From Rubripirellula sp. (lineage in GTDB: Bacteria; Planctomycetota; Planctomycetia; Pirellulales; Pirellulaceae): a stretch of DNA of 64,000 nucleotides. Below, one piece after another: positions 34,916-44,281 of the stretch (positions are counted from its first letter, which is position 1; each line of letters begins with the position of its first letter). Made by a program: the position numbers and the translations under genes. The notes below the pieces were generated by a model. The model saw only the letters and a program-made list of their open reading frames with translations, was not told the DNA's origin and ran no database searches. The stretch is taken from assembly GCA_029245125.1 (NCBI GenBank), contig JAQWPZ010000017.1, positions 1-64,000 of the forward strand, given 5' to 3'.

Positions 34916-35356
34916 TTGAACAAGAACACAAGGCCCCGACGGTTCGTTGTCCTGCGGCATAACGTCGGCTTAAACTTGAAACGCACCGCCCAAGATCATC
35001 TTGATTGGATGTTTGAGCGTGAGGATCAAACATTGGAAACGTGGGAAACCCCGCTCGTCGCGACATTTATCGAATCGACCACAGTGGTGACTCGTCGTTT
35101 GAACAATCACCGCCTTTCTTATCTTGAATTCGAAGGGCCGCTTGGTGGTGATCGCGGCGAAGTCAAGCGAGTGATCGCTGGCGAGTATCAATCGCTCACG
35201 ATCGAGAAAGAATTAATCCAGTTACAGATCGTTTGGCAAGAGGACGGTACTGCGAACACCGCCCAGCTGGACTTTTTTCAAAATGCGGTCGATGAGTCGT
35301 CTGTCCGCAACGTCTGTAGTGACGTTTGGGGGCTTCGGATTTTACCACTCCGGTAG
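34916..35356 (+). CDS. Stand-alone LigD-N-like (3'-phosphoesterase domain) protein
   Basis: The 146-residue protein resembles the LigD 3'-phosphoesterase (PE) domain of DNA ligase D, but stands alone. The pattern is RRFVVLRHNV, then HLDWMFEREDQTLETWETP, then LNNHRLSYLEFEGPLGGDRGEVKRVIAGEY. In LigD this domain trims 3'-phosphates at breaks. The metal-binding His/Asp residues cannot be confirmed by eye, so activity is uncertain. It starts at TTG 34916 close behind the 780-aa gene, with no ligase, Ku or polymerase gene nearby. Confidence 0.7.
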   Translation: MNKNTRPRRFVVLRHNVGLNLKRTAQDHLDWMFEREDQTLETWETPLVATFIESTTVVTRRLNNHRLSYLEFEGPLGGDRGEVKRVIAGEYQSLTIEKELIQLQIVWQEDGTANTAQLDFFQNAVDESSVRNVCSDVWGLRILPLR

Positions 35357-35423
35357 AGTGCAAGTGGATGGATGGGTCCGGTGGGATGCTAAGATTCTCT
35401 CGCTAGCGAACCGGTGTGTCCTG

Positions 35424-35897
35424 TCAGGAACAAAATGATCCCGCCATCAGCTCGTCAATTCGCAACGCCAGCACATTTGGCTGTTTAGTGAGTTCGACTC
35501 GTAGCTCGCGCGAGATGCTCGTGTCGATATGTTTGTTGCGATATCGGACGGCGGCGAGTAACTGCCCTGATTCAATGACAATTCTCGGCTCACTTGCTTC
35601 TTCAGCAAGCAACTGCGGGAATTTTTCCGGTAGCCCTTCGGGCATCCACGCATTGAGCTCGTCAGCGCTGAATTTTGCCCACCAAGACCACTCTCGGCAA
35701 ACGTCTTGCGGCAGTCGTTCTATTCCTGCGGCCAGGTGCCGACTTGCTTGCTTGGTGCTTGCCGGCAGTGAAAAAACTGCCTGGGCGTAAAAGTCAGGGA
35801 CTTGTTTGGTCTTGCTAACAGCCGACGTCACTGAAATCACACCGAGTAATAACGCGCCGACCAATAAGATCGTGATTCGGTGGGTCCAGCTTCGCAT
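35424..35897 (-). CDS. Small membrane-anchored protein of unknown function, possibly shortened at the 3' end
   Basis: The 157-residue protein starts with one membrane helix (ITILLVGALLLGVISVTSAV) and a periplasmic domain with a distinctive WSWWAKFSADELNAWMPEGLPEKF segment, then GQLLAAVRYRNKHIDTSIS and LALRIDELMAGSFCS. The last part looks like the start of a longer domain, so the gene may be truncated, but other frames downstream do not continue it convincingly. I do not recognise a family. It lies about 30 bp downstream of the 1196-aa gene on the same strand and is likely co-transcribed with it. Confidence 0.6.
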   Translation of the reverse strand: MRSWTHRITILLVGALLLGVISVTSAVSKTKQVPDFYAQAVFSLPASTKQASRHLAAGIERLPQDVCREWSWWAKFSADELNAWMPEGLPEKFPQLLAEEASEPRIVIESGQLLAAVRYRNKHIDTSISRELRVELTKQPNVLALRIDELMAGSFCS

Positions 35898-35930
35898 GTC
35901 GTTGCTCCCAAGGACAATGGCGAAGCAAGA

Positions 35931-38900
35931 TCAGAAACGAAGCGGTCTCGGTAACCAAGTGCGAAGTCGTTCCGCGACGCCTGGTGTTTCAGTCGGCTTG
36001 GGAGGCGAGTCACTTTGGTGTTCTGTCGGATTCAAGTGCTTGAGAGTTAACAGATGTTGAGCCCATGGATTTAGCAACAGTCGACCCGATGGAGCGAGGT
36101 TGCTGCGTTGAAGGCCTTGGACGGCTAAGAATGCCAGGCTCTGCAACTCTTCACGCTCTTGTTCTGTCGCAAAATGCTCATGCAGGCGTACGTCATCAAT
36201 CCACACTTTGCCCGTTGAAAGGCTATCAATCGTCAGTCTTAATGAATCAACGATCCCGCGATGGATTCCGTCTGCTTCAAGGATCACGTGCTGCTTATTC
36301 CATTTGCCATCTCGGGGCACTTCAAATTCTGTGGCGAATCGGATGGGTTGGCCATTTCGTGAAGCTTCGATCGAAACCTTTAACCGGTGGGGTGGTGCAT
36401 TCTCTTGGCGTTCGCTGAGACAAGCGATAGAAACTGCCAGCCGACCTGATTGGGGTGGTTCAATGGTTTCAGTGACCAGCCAAGTGCGACTGGGTGATTT
36501 TGGGTCAGTCGTCAACAAGACCGATTGCTTCCCGGAAAAGTGTTCGCGCTCATCGACTTTAACGCAATCGGGTGGATGTTGAGCGTGCAACCAACCCACG
36601 AGTCCCATTTTTCCAGATTGCTCGAAGCTTCCATTTCGCGGCTGCCCACTTGGTTCGAGGTCTGAGAGCGATCCGAGTCTCTCTACCACAGAGGTGACTT
36701 GCTGTTTGATTCTTTGCAAGGTTTGGATTCCACCACCCACGCGTGATGTCCAACCTGTCAGCTTGATCGTTTTCGTGGAAGCGGCTGATGCCCGCAGAAC
36801 GACCATTTGTCCGGCGGGTACCGTAACGCGAATTCGGTTGTTGCTGCGTGGTTGAAGCAGTAACGGTGTACTGCTGTCCCAGCTAGCCGAAGCTGACGTC
36901 TCCAGGTCAATCTCTGAAGGCCAAGGGACGCTGCTTATGATCGCAACGTACAACTGGTCATCGATTGTGCTCGTCTTGACATGTACCGTTTGTGCGGTGG
37001 GTGTTGAACCCGGTGCATCCGCCAACGGAATTGCAGGAAGGCTTGTGAATGCAGAAAAAAAATCTCTAAGCTCGTCATCCAATTGATTGAAGACAACCGA
37101 TTGGTCGATCAGCAAAGTGTTGGGTTCCAGTTGATTCATCACTTGACTGAGGTCAAACTCCCAGCCTAGTCGAATCTTTCCTTGGTTAGTGGTAGGGGTT
37201 GTCGCCCGAACGAGCACTGCTGAGGATCTCTTTGCATTGGTGTCTGCTAGATCCGAAATTTGCTGTGAAAACAATTGACGGTCCGAGAGGATTTGTTCGT
37301 TACCGTCACGAATGATGAATGCTAAATCCCAGTCAGCTTTTGAAGTTGTTTCCAAGTCAACCAAACTCTCTGTTGGCAACAGCATGAGTGCGGGGCGATC
37401 GCTCAGCATGGAAGTGATCACGTCGAAAGCATTGTGTGTCTCTGCTTGAATCCAATCATCAAAGGCGTCTGATTGGGCCAGCTCAGATCGCGCTTCTAGA
37501 TCTAATTGGTTCACTTGCAAACCAGCGGATTTGGCAAATCTGGCGATGGTCAATGGGTCACGCTCCACGTCTGACGGTGGTTGCAAGTGACTGCCCTGAT
37601 CAGCGAACAAACCTAGTCCAGCATAGTGCGGGTATTGCTTGTAGCGAGCATCGAGATCATGAAGCCAGGTCGCCAAACTCTGTTGAACTGCTGGATTCAA
37701 GAGGTCGTATTGGCCACTGCGATTTGTTTCGTCCCGTGTAAGTTCAGCGACACGGCTTGGCTGAGATCGCAGTGCTTCCTCCAATTCGGCAAGCAGGTCT
37801 GTCGGCCGGACAGAGACATAGACTTGCAGCGATTGCTTCGAAAGCAACTGCATTGCGAGTTGGACAGGATCGTCGAAGTGGAGGTTGGACAATCCACTGC
37901 CCTGCGTAATCGCTGGCAACATTACACCCGTCAGATTCATTTGATGGGCATAGTCAGCCAAGCGTATGGAACTTCGCCAGATTCGCTGTGCAACGACCGT
38001 CGCTTTCTGAAAATCACTGCGACCAAGTGGTGTCGAGTTGCTCCAGTGTTCCACCCAATTCTCATCTGTGACGCGTAGCGTCACTGCTCGCCGAGGTGAG
38101 GCAGAATCATTCGCCAAAGCTGGCTTCGAATCACCTAGCCGTTTGGGGCCTGCTTCGACGCGGATCGATTCAATCGCTGCATCATCAGTACTCAGGTTGG
38201 TGAAGTATATCTGTTCTCCCACTTTGGGATAATGAATCCAGGTATGTTCCAGCCATGGGTTCTCGGAATTGGCAACCGTATCCTGGACGATCACAAACGA
38301 GTGGCTGGGGGAATCGATCGTTCCGAAATGAACACGCAAGTGAATGGGTCGGTTCTGTGCCATGCGAATTCTGATTCGGTGAGGAATCGCTGGTTGCAGA
38401 ACGGGCAGTGCTGTTTGAAAGACTTCATTTGATGTTAGCAGCGAAACCGTTTTGTCCGCATAGGATTCGCTGGCTAAAGCATTCTGACTCGGTTCGATTT
38501 CTGGGCCAGGAATGAATCGCGAGGTGGATTGGGGAATCCACGTGCCAACCGACCAGGAAGGTTCCGATGGTTTGATTTCGCCAACGGCTTCCCAGTCTGG
38601 TTGATCTGGGGCCAATTCAGTCGCACTTTGATTCACAGTATGCACAACAACTGGCTGGCCCTGTTGTAACAACGGCAGATCGCGTCGACGGATCCGCGAC
38701 CAGATGTTTTCATCTTCTTTGAACAATAGCGATCGAACTTCATAGACACCAACAGTTGTTGGTGTCTGAAAATCGACAGTGACTGCTGGGCTGTTGCCTA
38801 GTGCATCGACCTGCATGATGTGACGCGAATCGCTTATCGTTTGCCCATCATCAACTCGAATCAATGATGCGTGCAACACGAGTTGCTGAGAAGCGTGCTG

Positions 38901-39521
38901 AAGCATTGAGTTGCAGTGAACGGTGTATTCCAGATTCTGCTCGGGAGCAATCGTTTTTCCGCGGGGCAGGCCTTCTGTCCGCAAGGAATCTCCTGGCAAC
39001 CGCGACAACGACCATGAGGGGCGATTTGGATCAGTTTGCTGGGTGTCGTGGGAGTGAATCTCACCAAGGTCAGCTAATTCTCCAAGTGTCAGTTCTTGAG
39101 AGGGCAGATTGTCTAGTGACGAGTTCTCGGTGGTTTGGAGTCTCGCCAAGCGAATTGTCAGTTTCGCATTGCGGTTGCCCCGGATTCGGAATTCTACCGT
39201 TCCACTCTTCTTCGCAAATCGAGGTTGGATCAGCAGGCGATTTGGGGGATCGTCAAGTTCTATCGAACCATTCAGTTCAGAATCACCACGATTGACAACT
39301 TCACTAATGGAACTTGTTCCCGGCTGATCATCCGTCAGTTCAAGTTGCGTTTTCCAGTAGCACTGAGCTGGGGCTTGCCATTGAATCTTTAGGCGAAGAT
39401 CAATGATGTTTGCGTCTTGCGCTGAAACCGCGGTAATCGCGAATGCGCATACCCACCCCATCGCCGCCGCAGAAACGCGCGATCGAACCGAACGTCGGCA
39501 GAGACCTCCGTGTCCAGCCAT
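35931..39521 (-). CDS. Large secreted protein with GHL10-like barrel and carbohydrate-binding-like domain (tentative)
   Basis: The 1196-residue protein has a signal-like N terminus (VSAAAMGWVCAFAITAVSAQ). The first 400 or so residues are beta-rich. A central region resembles a glycoside-hydrolase-like TIM barrel (RLADYAHQMNLTGVMLPAIT, VYVSVRPTDLLAELEEALRS, QYPHYAGLGLFADQGSHLQP), in the style of GHL10 (DUF187) proteins. Near the C terminus is a jelly-roll, carbohydrate-binding-module-like stretch (NGSFEQSGKMGLVGWLHAQH ... GKVWIDDVRLHE). No catalytic residues can be assigned. The start could lie a little downstream at a better signal peptide. It precedes the 157-aa gene. Confidence 0.7.
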   Translation of the reverse strand: MAGHGGLCRRSVRSRVSAAAMGWVCAFAITAVSAQDANIIDLRLKIQWQAPAQCYWKTQLELTDDQPGTSSISEVVNRGDSELNGSIELDDPPNRLLIQPRFAKKSGTVEFRIRGNRNAKLTIRLARLQTTENSSLDNLPSQELTLGELADLGEIHSHDTQQTDPNRPSWSLSRLPGDSLRTEGLPRGKTIAPEQNLEYTVHCNSMLQHASQQLVLHASLIRVDDGQTISDSRHIMQVDALGNSPAVTVDFQTPTTVGVYEVRSLLFKEDENIWSRIRRRDLPLLQQGQPVVVHTVNQSATELAPDQPDWEAVGEIKPSEPSWSVGTWIPQSTSRFIPGPEIEPSQNALASESYADKTVSLLTSNEVFQTALPVLQPAIPHRIRIRMAQNRPIHLRVHFGTIDSPSHSFVIVQDTVANSENPWLEHTWIHYPKVGEQIYFTNLSTDDAAIESIRVEAGPKRLGDSKPALANDSASPRRAVTLRVTDENWVEHWSNSTPLGRSDFQKATVVAQRIWRSSIRLADYAHQMNLTGVMLPAITQGSGLSNLHFDDPVQLAMQLLSKQSLQVYVSVRPTDLLAELEEALRSQPSRVAELTRDETNRSGQYDLLNPAVQQSLATWLHDLDARYKQYPHYAGLGLFADQGSHLQPPSDVERDPLTIARFAKSAGLQVNQLDLEARSELAQSDAFDDWIQAETHNAFDVITSMLSDRPALMLLPTESLVDLETTSKADWDLAFIIRDGNEQILSDRQLFSQQISDLADTNAKRSSAVLVRATTPTTNQGKIRLGWEFDLSQVMNQLEPNTLLIDQSVVFNQLDDELRDFFSAFTSLPAIPLADAPGSTPTAQTVHVKTSTIDDQLYVAIISSVPWPSEIDLETSASASWDSSTPLLLQPRSNNRIRVTVPAGQMVVLRASAASTKTIKLTGWTSRVGGGIQTLQRIKQQVTSVVERLGSLSDLEPSGQPRNGSFEQSGKMGLVGWLHAQHPPDCVKVDEREHFSGKQSVLLTTDPKSPSRTWLVTETIEPPQSGRLAVSIACLSERQENAPPHRLKVSIEASRNGQPIRFATEFEVPRDGKWNKQHVILEADGIHRGIVDSLRLTIDSLSTGKVWIDDVRLHEHFATEQEREELQSLAFLAVQGLQRSNLAPSGRLLLNPWAQHLLTLKHLNPTEHQSDSPPKPTETPGVAERLRTWLPRPLRF

Positions 39522-39677
39522 TGATCAGGTGTCGTGTTCAGATGAAGTGTTCGGACAAGGCTCGGGCAGAATACCCGGACTTCGAGTGGACACTAGCTTT
39601 CAGAAGCGGGCTGGGTAAAGACGAGATTTTCCACAAGGTCTGTTTCACAAAGTGGATGTTTCACGTGCCGTTCCGGC

Positions 39678-40502
39678 CTAGGTTTCGCCGGTATCGGCTG
39701 TCCAAGGATTGCTCCAATCATCCCAGCACGCCAGGTAGGACTTATACGCCTCACAGGAATCGGCTCTTTCTTCGATCCACTGCTTAGTCTTCTGAACCCG
39801 TTCGAGTTCCTGGTCTAGCGATAGGTTGCCGATTAACAATTGCGTTCGAAGAAAAACAAAATAGGTGTCTAGTACGTCGCAACGACAGTAATCACTGATA
39901 GCCAGCTTATTGCCAGCGTCGAATTGTTGTTGGACTTGGTCCCCGGTCAAATCCATTTTTCCCGGCTTGCCAAGCAACTGCGCCATCAAATTCAGCCCGC
40001 CGTTACAGCGGGCGGCACCGTAATTCATCAGCAAATCTTGCAGATCAAGATGCGTATTGGAGTTGAATCGATTTCGCGGCGTTTTGTACCCCTCCGAAGT
40101 GAACCACGAGGGCACCGATATGCCATACCGAAACGCGGCTAATTCCATGAGTGGAATGTCAAAGGTGCGGCCATTGAAGGTCACCCATTGTGGATACCGG
40201 TAGAGTTCCCATCCGCGCCAGAAATTCTCGGTGATGATGTGTGGGCGAAAATCTGGCTCATCAAGCGAAACAATGTCTAGCAATTCAAAATCTTTGGCGA
40301 CTTTCGCGACGACAACCGCAGTTGGGATCTGAAAGGTGTGGGGAATAAAAGTAGTTCCCCGTTGCTCCATCAACTCATCTTGGTAGGTCGCAATCGCTTC
40401 CGAGGGGCTGTAGCCGGCACCGGGGTATCGGACTTTGGAAATCAGCTCGCCATCGGCAACACTTTCTACATCAAAGACCAAGTGTGCCACTTTCTCTGCC
40501 AT
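39678..40502 (-). CDS. Predicted 3'-5' exonuclease, PolB-exonuclease-like (PF10108 type)
   Basis: From ATG 40502 the protein is 274 aa; the ORF track's TTG 40544 adds 14 unsupported residues. It shows the DEDD-type pattern of the PolB-like family: VFDVESVADGEL (ExoI), VTFNGRTFDIPLMELAAFRYG (ExoII), and SDYCRCDVLDTYFVFLRTQ (ExoIII). Family length is 230-280. It probably removes 3' mismatches or processes DNA, but the physiological role is unknown. No DNA polymerase gene is near. Confidence 0.85.
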   Translation of the reverse strand: MAEKVAHLVFDVESVADGELISKVRYPGAGYSPSEAIATYQDELMEQRGTTFIPHTFQIPTAVVVAKVAKDFELLDIVSLDEPDFRPHIITENFWRGWELYRYPQWVTFNGRTFDIPLMELAAFRYGISVPSWFTSEGYKTPRNRFNSNTHLDLQDLLMNYGAARCNGGLNLMAQLLGKPGKMDLTGDQVQQQFDAGNKLAISDYCRCDVLDTYFVFLRTQLLIGNLSLDQELERVQKTKQWIEERADSCEAYKSYLACWDDWSNPWTADTGET

Positions 40503-40800
40503 CACTGCCTTCCTCGAGTTTGCGAACGCTTCGATCGTAAGCAACGCTGCAATCGAAAATCGCGTTTCAGTGTATCGCCCAGCAGGTCATCGTGCAGCAT
40601 TTGCCGTTAAGATGATAGGGCACAGAGCGTTCCTATGGAGTGAACCTCGTGTTTGAACGATGCTGACCCCGATAAACGCCCATCTGGGTTGAAAGCTGGT
40701 TGGGAGCGAGGATTGGTTTGCCAAGTTCGTCAGTCAACCGACCGGCTGAATTGTCGGTAACCGTGACACCAGTTGCGGAGTAGATCGTCTACGAAATCTT

Positions 40801-42078
40801 ATGAATCAAGAACGTACTTACAAGGTAATGGAGCAGCGTGTGTCGATTAATCGTCAAAGATTATTGGATCGTTTTCTGCGTTATGTTCGCGTTGGAACTT
40901 CGGCTGATCCGAGTAGCGGTACGTACCCCAGTAGCGAATCGCAGCGCGAGCTAGGAAAATTGTTGACTGAGGAATTGCGGGCGATGACCATTCAGGATGC
41001 GCATCAGGATGAGCATGCCTTGGTCTGGGGAACGGTACCCGCGACTGACGGGGATACAAGTCCAACGGTCGCTTTAGTGGCTCATGTTGATACCAGTCCC
41101 GAGGCACCGGGTCAGGATGTGAATCCTCAGATAGTAGAGTCGTATGAAGGTGGCGATCTTACGTTGCTTTCCGGTGCGGTCATTAGCGGCGACGATTGTG
41201 ACGAGTTGAGTGGGCTGATCGGGAAGACCCTAATCACGACCGACGGCACCACGTTATTGGGCGGCGATGACAAGGCAGGTGTGGCCATCATCATGGAGCT
41301 AGCTCAGACACTGATTGAGAATCCACATTTAGTGCATGGGCCAGTTCGTGTGTTGTTTACCTGTGATGAAGAGATAGGGCATGGGACGGAAAAAATTGAC
41401 TTAGAAAAGTTGGGTGCCACCGTCGCCTACACGCTTGATGGTGGTGGCGCAGGAGTGATTGATGTGGAGACTTTTTCCGCCGATGCTGCCACTGTTCGAT
41501 TCACCGGCCATAACATTCATCCCGCGATCGCGAAGGATCGAATGGTCAATGCACTTCGAGCGGTAAGCGATTTTGTGACTGCCCTGCCCCGCGACATGAC
41601 GCCCGAGACAACACAGGATCGTGCCGGGTTCATTCATCCCTATGGAATAACTGGTGGCGTTGGTGAAGCATCGGTAGAACTAATCCTGCGTTCTTTCGAA
41701 ACAGAAGATCTGGCTACTTACGCCGATTTGATTCGGAAAACTGCCTCGCAAGTGGCGGATTCGATGCCCGGACTGAAGGTAGAAGTCGAGGTGAAAGAGC
41801 AGTATCGCAATCTGCGTGAGGGGCTCAGCGAATTGCCGGAAGCGGTGATGCTTCCGCAGCAGGCATTCGAAAATCTTGATCGAGAATGGACGAGTGCCAT
41901 CATTCGAGGCGGAACAGATGGAAGCCAGTTGACCGAGAAGGGGCTACCGACTCCCAATCTCTCCAGCGGTCAGCACAATATTCACGCCGTCACCGAGTTC
42001 GCCTGTTTGGACGAGATGGTCGAGGCCACAGAGCACTTGGTCGAATTATTGTCGCTCTGGAGCCAGTTGAAGAGTTAG
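40801..42078 (+). CDS. pepT: Peptidase T (tripeptidase, M20 family)
   Basis: PepT removes N-terminal residues from tripeptides using two zinc ions. The 425-residue chain has the M20 metal site HVDTSPEAPGQ (His95, Asp97), a bridging Asp in TLLGGDDKAGVA, and the catalytic EEIGHG. TFSADAATVRFTGHNIHPAIAKDRMVNA is the peptidase-T dimerisation region. Length fits the family (about 410). The first ten residues before a second Met (40828) are doubtful. It is followed by convergent metallophosphoesterase. Confidence 0.92.
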   Translation: MNQERTYKVMEQRVSINRQRLLDRFLRYVRVGTSADPSSGTYPSSESQRELGKLLTEELRAMTIQDAHQDEHALVWGTVPATDGDTSPTVALVAHVDTSPEAPGQDVNPQIVESYEGGDLTLLSGAVISGDDCDELSGLIGKTLITTDGTTLLGGDDKAGVAIIMELAQTLIENPHLVHGPVRVLFTCDEEIGHGTEKIDLEKLGATVAYTLDGGGAGVIDVETFSADAATVRFTGHNIHPAIAKDRMVNALRAVSDFVTALPRDMTPETTQDRAGFIHPYGITGGVGEASVELILRSFETEDLATYADLIRKTASQVADSMPGLKVEVEVKEQYRNLREGLSELPEAVMLPQQAFENLDREWTSAIIRGGTDGSQLTEKGLPTPNLSSGQHNIHAVTEFACLDEMVEATEHLVELLSLWSQLKS

Positions 42079-42089
42079 CCCTACCAGTG

Positions 42090-42941
42090 TCATTCGTGCC
42101 GCTCCAAGGCGACCCCATCACTGCTGGCCATGATGGTCCCCTCAATCTTCGGGTGGCCAAAATCTGCCGCACCGGTGCGGACAATCAAGTTGTCAGACAT
42201 CTTGGCTGTCCCGTCATGGTGAGTGTGTCCACACAGCACCGTGAACTGTTGGTCAGGATGATGGTCGGCATGAGATAGCAGCATTTTTCCTAGTTGGCCG
42301 CAGACAAAGAACGGAGCCCAGTTTTCGTCGGTTGTCTTTCCTTCGTACCAGCACGCTTCACAAAAGGGAGGTACGTGCGTGGCGATGATGACTTGGCGGG
42401 TGGCGGGAGAGATTGATTCGAGCTTCGCCTGCAAGCGTGCGGCTGCTTCGGCTCCCAAACGATTCAGCTGTTGCTTCCAGGTGCTGGAATCGGTCTGGTG
42501 AAAGTCTTCGATCAAACGAAAGTCTTTCAGCTCAATCGGAGTGTCTTCGTAGTTTCCTTCGCTAGCGTCGCCCCAGCCATCTTCGCCAACCAGGGTTACC
42601 AATGCGTCGTCTCCCAATGCGATCGCGCCGGTATCCGTCAGGTAATGAAGATTGTCGGACTCGCGAGCAGCATGAACCACACGCTGTCGCGTGGTGCCGA
42701 TCGAACCATGATAGAAATCGTGGTTTCCGAGGACAAAGAAGATTGGCATCGAGATCGAGTTTGCCAAGTATTGCAGCTGGGCGATGACGTCATCACCTTC
42801 GGAGATATCTCCGGTGATGACGACACCATCAGCTCCTTGCGATGCAATTGATTCAATCCATCGCAGTCGATCTCGTTCTGCGGTGTGGTCGAGGTGAAGA
42901 TCGGTAGTCCAAATCAATCTCACGTTCGAGTCACCAATCAA
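42090..42941 (-). CDS. Calcineurin-like metallophosphoesterase, coupled to metK
   Basis: The 283-residue protein has the two-metal phosphoesterase motif set: [10 protein letters not shown] (D-x-H), [12 protein letters not shown] (GD), [10 protein letters not shown] (GNH[D]), a [10 protein letters not shown] His, and [10 protein letters not shown] (GHxH). Its start (TTG 42941) overlaps the metK stop by 4 nt (TTGA), so it is translated with metK. The substrate cannot be read; a role linked to SAM or methylthio-metabolism is only suggested by position. A GTG at 42923 is a possible alternative start. Confidence 0.85.
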   Translation of the reverse strand: MIGDSNVRLIWTTDLHLDHTAERDRLRWIESIASQGADGVVITGDISEGDDVIAQLQYLANSISMPIFFVLGNHDFYHGSIGTTRQRVVHAARESDNLHYLTDTGAIALGDDALVTLVGEDGWGDASEGNYEDTPIELKDFRLIEDFHQTDSSTWKQQLNRLGAEAAARLQAKLESISPATRQVIIATHVPPFCEACWYEGKTTDENWAPFFVCGQLGKMLLSHADHHPDQQFTVLCGHTHHDGTAKMSDNLIVRTGAADFGHPKIEGTIMASSDGVALERHE

Positions 42942-44119
42942 GCAGAAGCCGCTTCACTTGCGGCCGCCGCCAACGCGTCGGCTTTATCGGTTTTTTCCCA
43001 TGTGAATGCATCACCGGTTCGACCGAAGTGGCCACCCGAAGTCGTCTCTGTAAAGATCGGACGTCGCAGTTGCAGGTGGTCGATGATACCAGCAGGAGTC
43101 AGCGGGAAATGTTCGCGAACCAACTCGCAAAGTTGCGTGTCATCAATTTTGCCAGTCCCTTCGGTATCAACATGCACGCTAACCGGTTCGGTAACACCGA
43201 TAGCGTATGCCAATTGGACTTCGCAGCGTTCTGCTAAGCCAGACGCGACGATGTTCTTCGCAACGTATCGTGCCATGTAAGCTGCTGAGCGGTCGACCTT
43301 TGTAGAATCTTTTCCACTGAAAGCGCCGCCGCCGTGACGACCCCATCCGCCGTAGGTGTCGACAATGATTTTCCGACCGGTTAAGCCGCAATCACCGTGA
43401 GGGCCACCGACGACGAACTTTCCGGTCGGGTTGATGTGGTAATTAATTTCACTCGTGACGAGTTCTTCTGGAAGTTCCGGCAAGATGACTTTGTTGATGA
43501 TGAAGTCGCGGATCTCTTCATTGCTGACATCTTCGTCGTGTTGAGCGCTGACGACGACCGTATCGATGCGGACTGGCTTGTTACCTTCGTATTCGACTGT
43601 GACTTGGCTCTTGTTGTCTGGACGCAGCCATGAGACTTCTTTGTTGAATCGTGCCTCGGTCAACCGATTGATGATGCGATGTGACAGCGCGATCGGCAGC
43701 GGCATCAGTTCTTCGGTATCGCGGCAGGCATAGCCGAACATCAAGCCTTGGTCACCTGCTCCGACCTCTTTGCCAGAATTTGCATCTGAGTCGACACCTT
43801 GGGCGATGTCAGGACTTTGAGAGTCGATCGATACCATGACAGAACATGTGTCGCCGCAAATTCCCATATGATCGTCGGTGTAGCCGACGTCGTTGATCGT
43901 CTTGCGGACGATATCCGAGTAATTCACTTGCGCCTTGGTCGTGATCTCTCCAGCGATAATGGCGATGCCGGTGGTAACCATGGTTTCACAGGCGACTCGG
44001 CTGTATGGATCTTGTTCGAGCAATGCATCCAAAACACTGTCAGAAATGCGATCCGCCAGCTTATCTGGGTGACCCATGCTGACCGATTCGCTGGTAAAGA
44101 GGTATCGAGCGTTGCTCAC
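42938..44119 (-). CDS. metK: S-adenosylmethionine synthase
   Basis: MetK makes S-adenosylmethionine from methionine and ATP. The 393-residue chain has [49 protein letters not shown], and [25 protein letters not shown], all family signatures. It starts at GTG 44119 with GGGAG about 10 nt upstream. Its leader (44120-44281) has a possible RNA hairpin and a direct repeat. It is co-translated with the phosphoesterase gene and is divergent from the VWA gene. Confidence 0.96.
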   Translation of the reverse strand: MSNARYLFTSESVSMGHPDKLADRISDSVLDALLEQDPYSRVACETMVTTGIAIIAGEITTKAQVNYSDIVRKTINDVGYTDDHMGICGDTCSVMVSIDSQSPDIAQGVDSDANSGKEVGAGDQGLMFGYACRDTEELMPLPIALSHRIINRLTEARFNKEVSWLRPDNKSQVTVEYEGNKPVRIDTVVVSAQHDEDVSNEEIRDFIINKVILPELPEELVTSEINYHINPTGKFVVGGPHGDCGLTGRKIIVDTYGGWGRHGGGAFSGKDSTKVDRSAAYMARYVAKNIVASGLAERCEVQLAYAIGVTEPVSVHVDTEGTGKIDDTQLCELVREHFPLTPAGIIDHLQLRRPIFTETTSGGHFGRTGDAFTWEKTDKADALAAAASEAASA

Positions 44120-44178
44120 GACGGCTTTTCTCCCGGCAGCAGTGCCGATGGGTTAGGTTGGTTTTACAATTCAAGAGC

Positions 44179-44243
44179 TAATAAACTAATTGGATACAAC
44201 CTTCCTGAGAAGCGTCCACGGATTCTCAGAAGCGTCCATGGAG
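44179..44243 (-). promoter_or_regulatory. metK leader hairpin and direct repeat
   Basis: Reading the minus strand, the leader contains TGGACGCTTCTGAGAA then GTGGACGCTTCTCAG. This gives an 11-bp direct repeat (TGGACGCTTCT), and CTGAGAA can pair with TTCTCAG over an 11-nt loop. It lies 70-120 nt upstream of the metK GTG. I do not recognise a known SAM riboswitch, so a regulatory role is inferred from place alone. Confidence 0.35.
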
Positions 44244-44281
44244 TGGCGAGCGATTGGAATCGTGACAAGTAAGCAGCCAAA

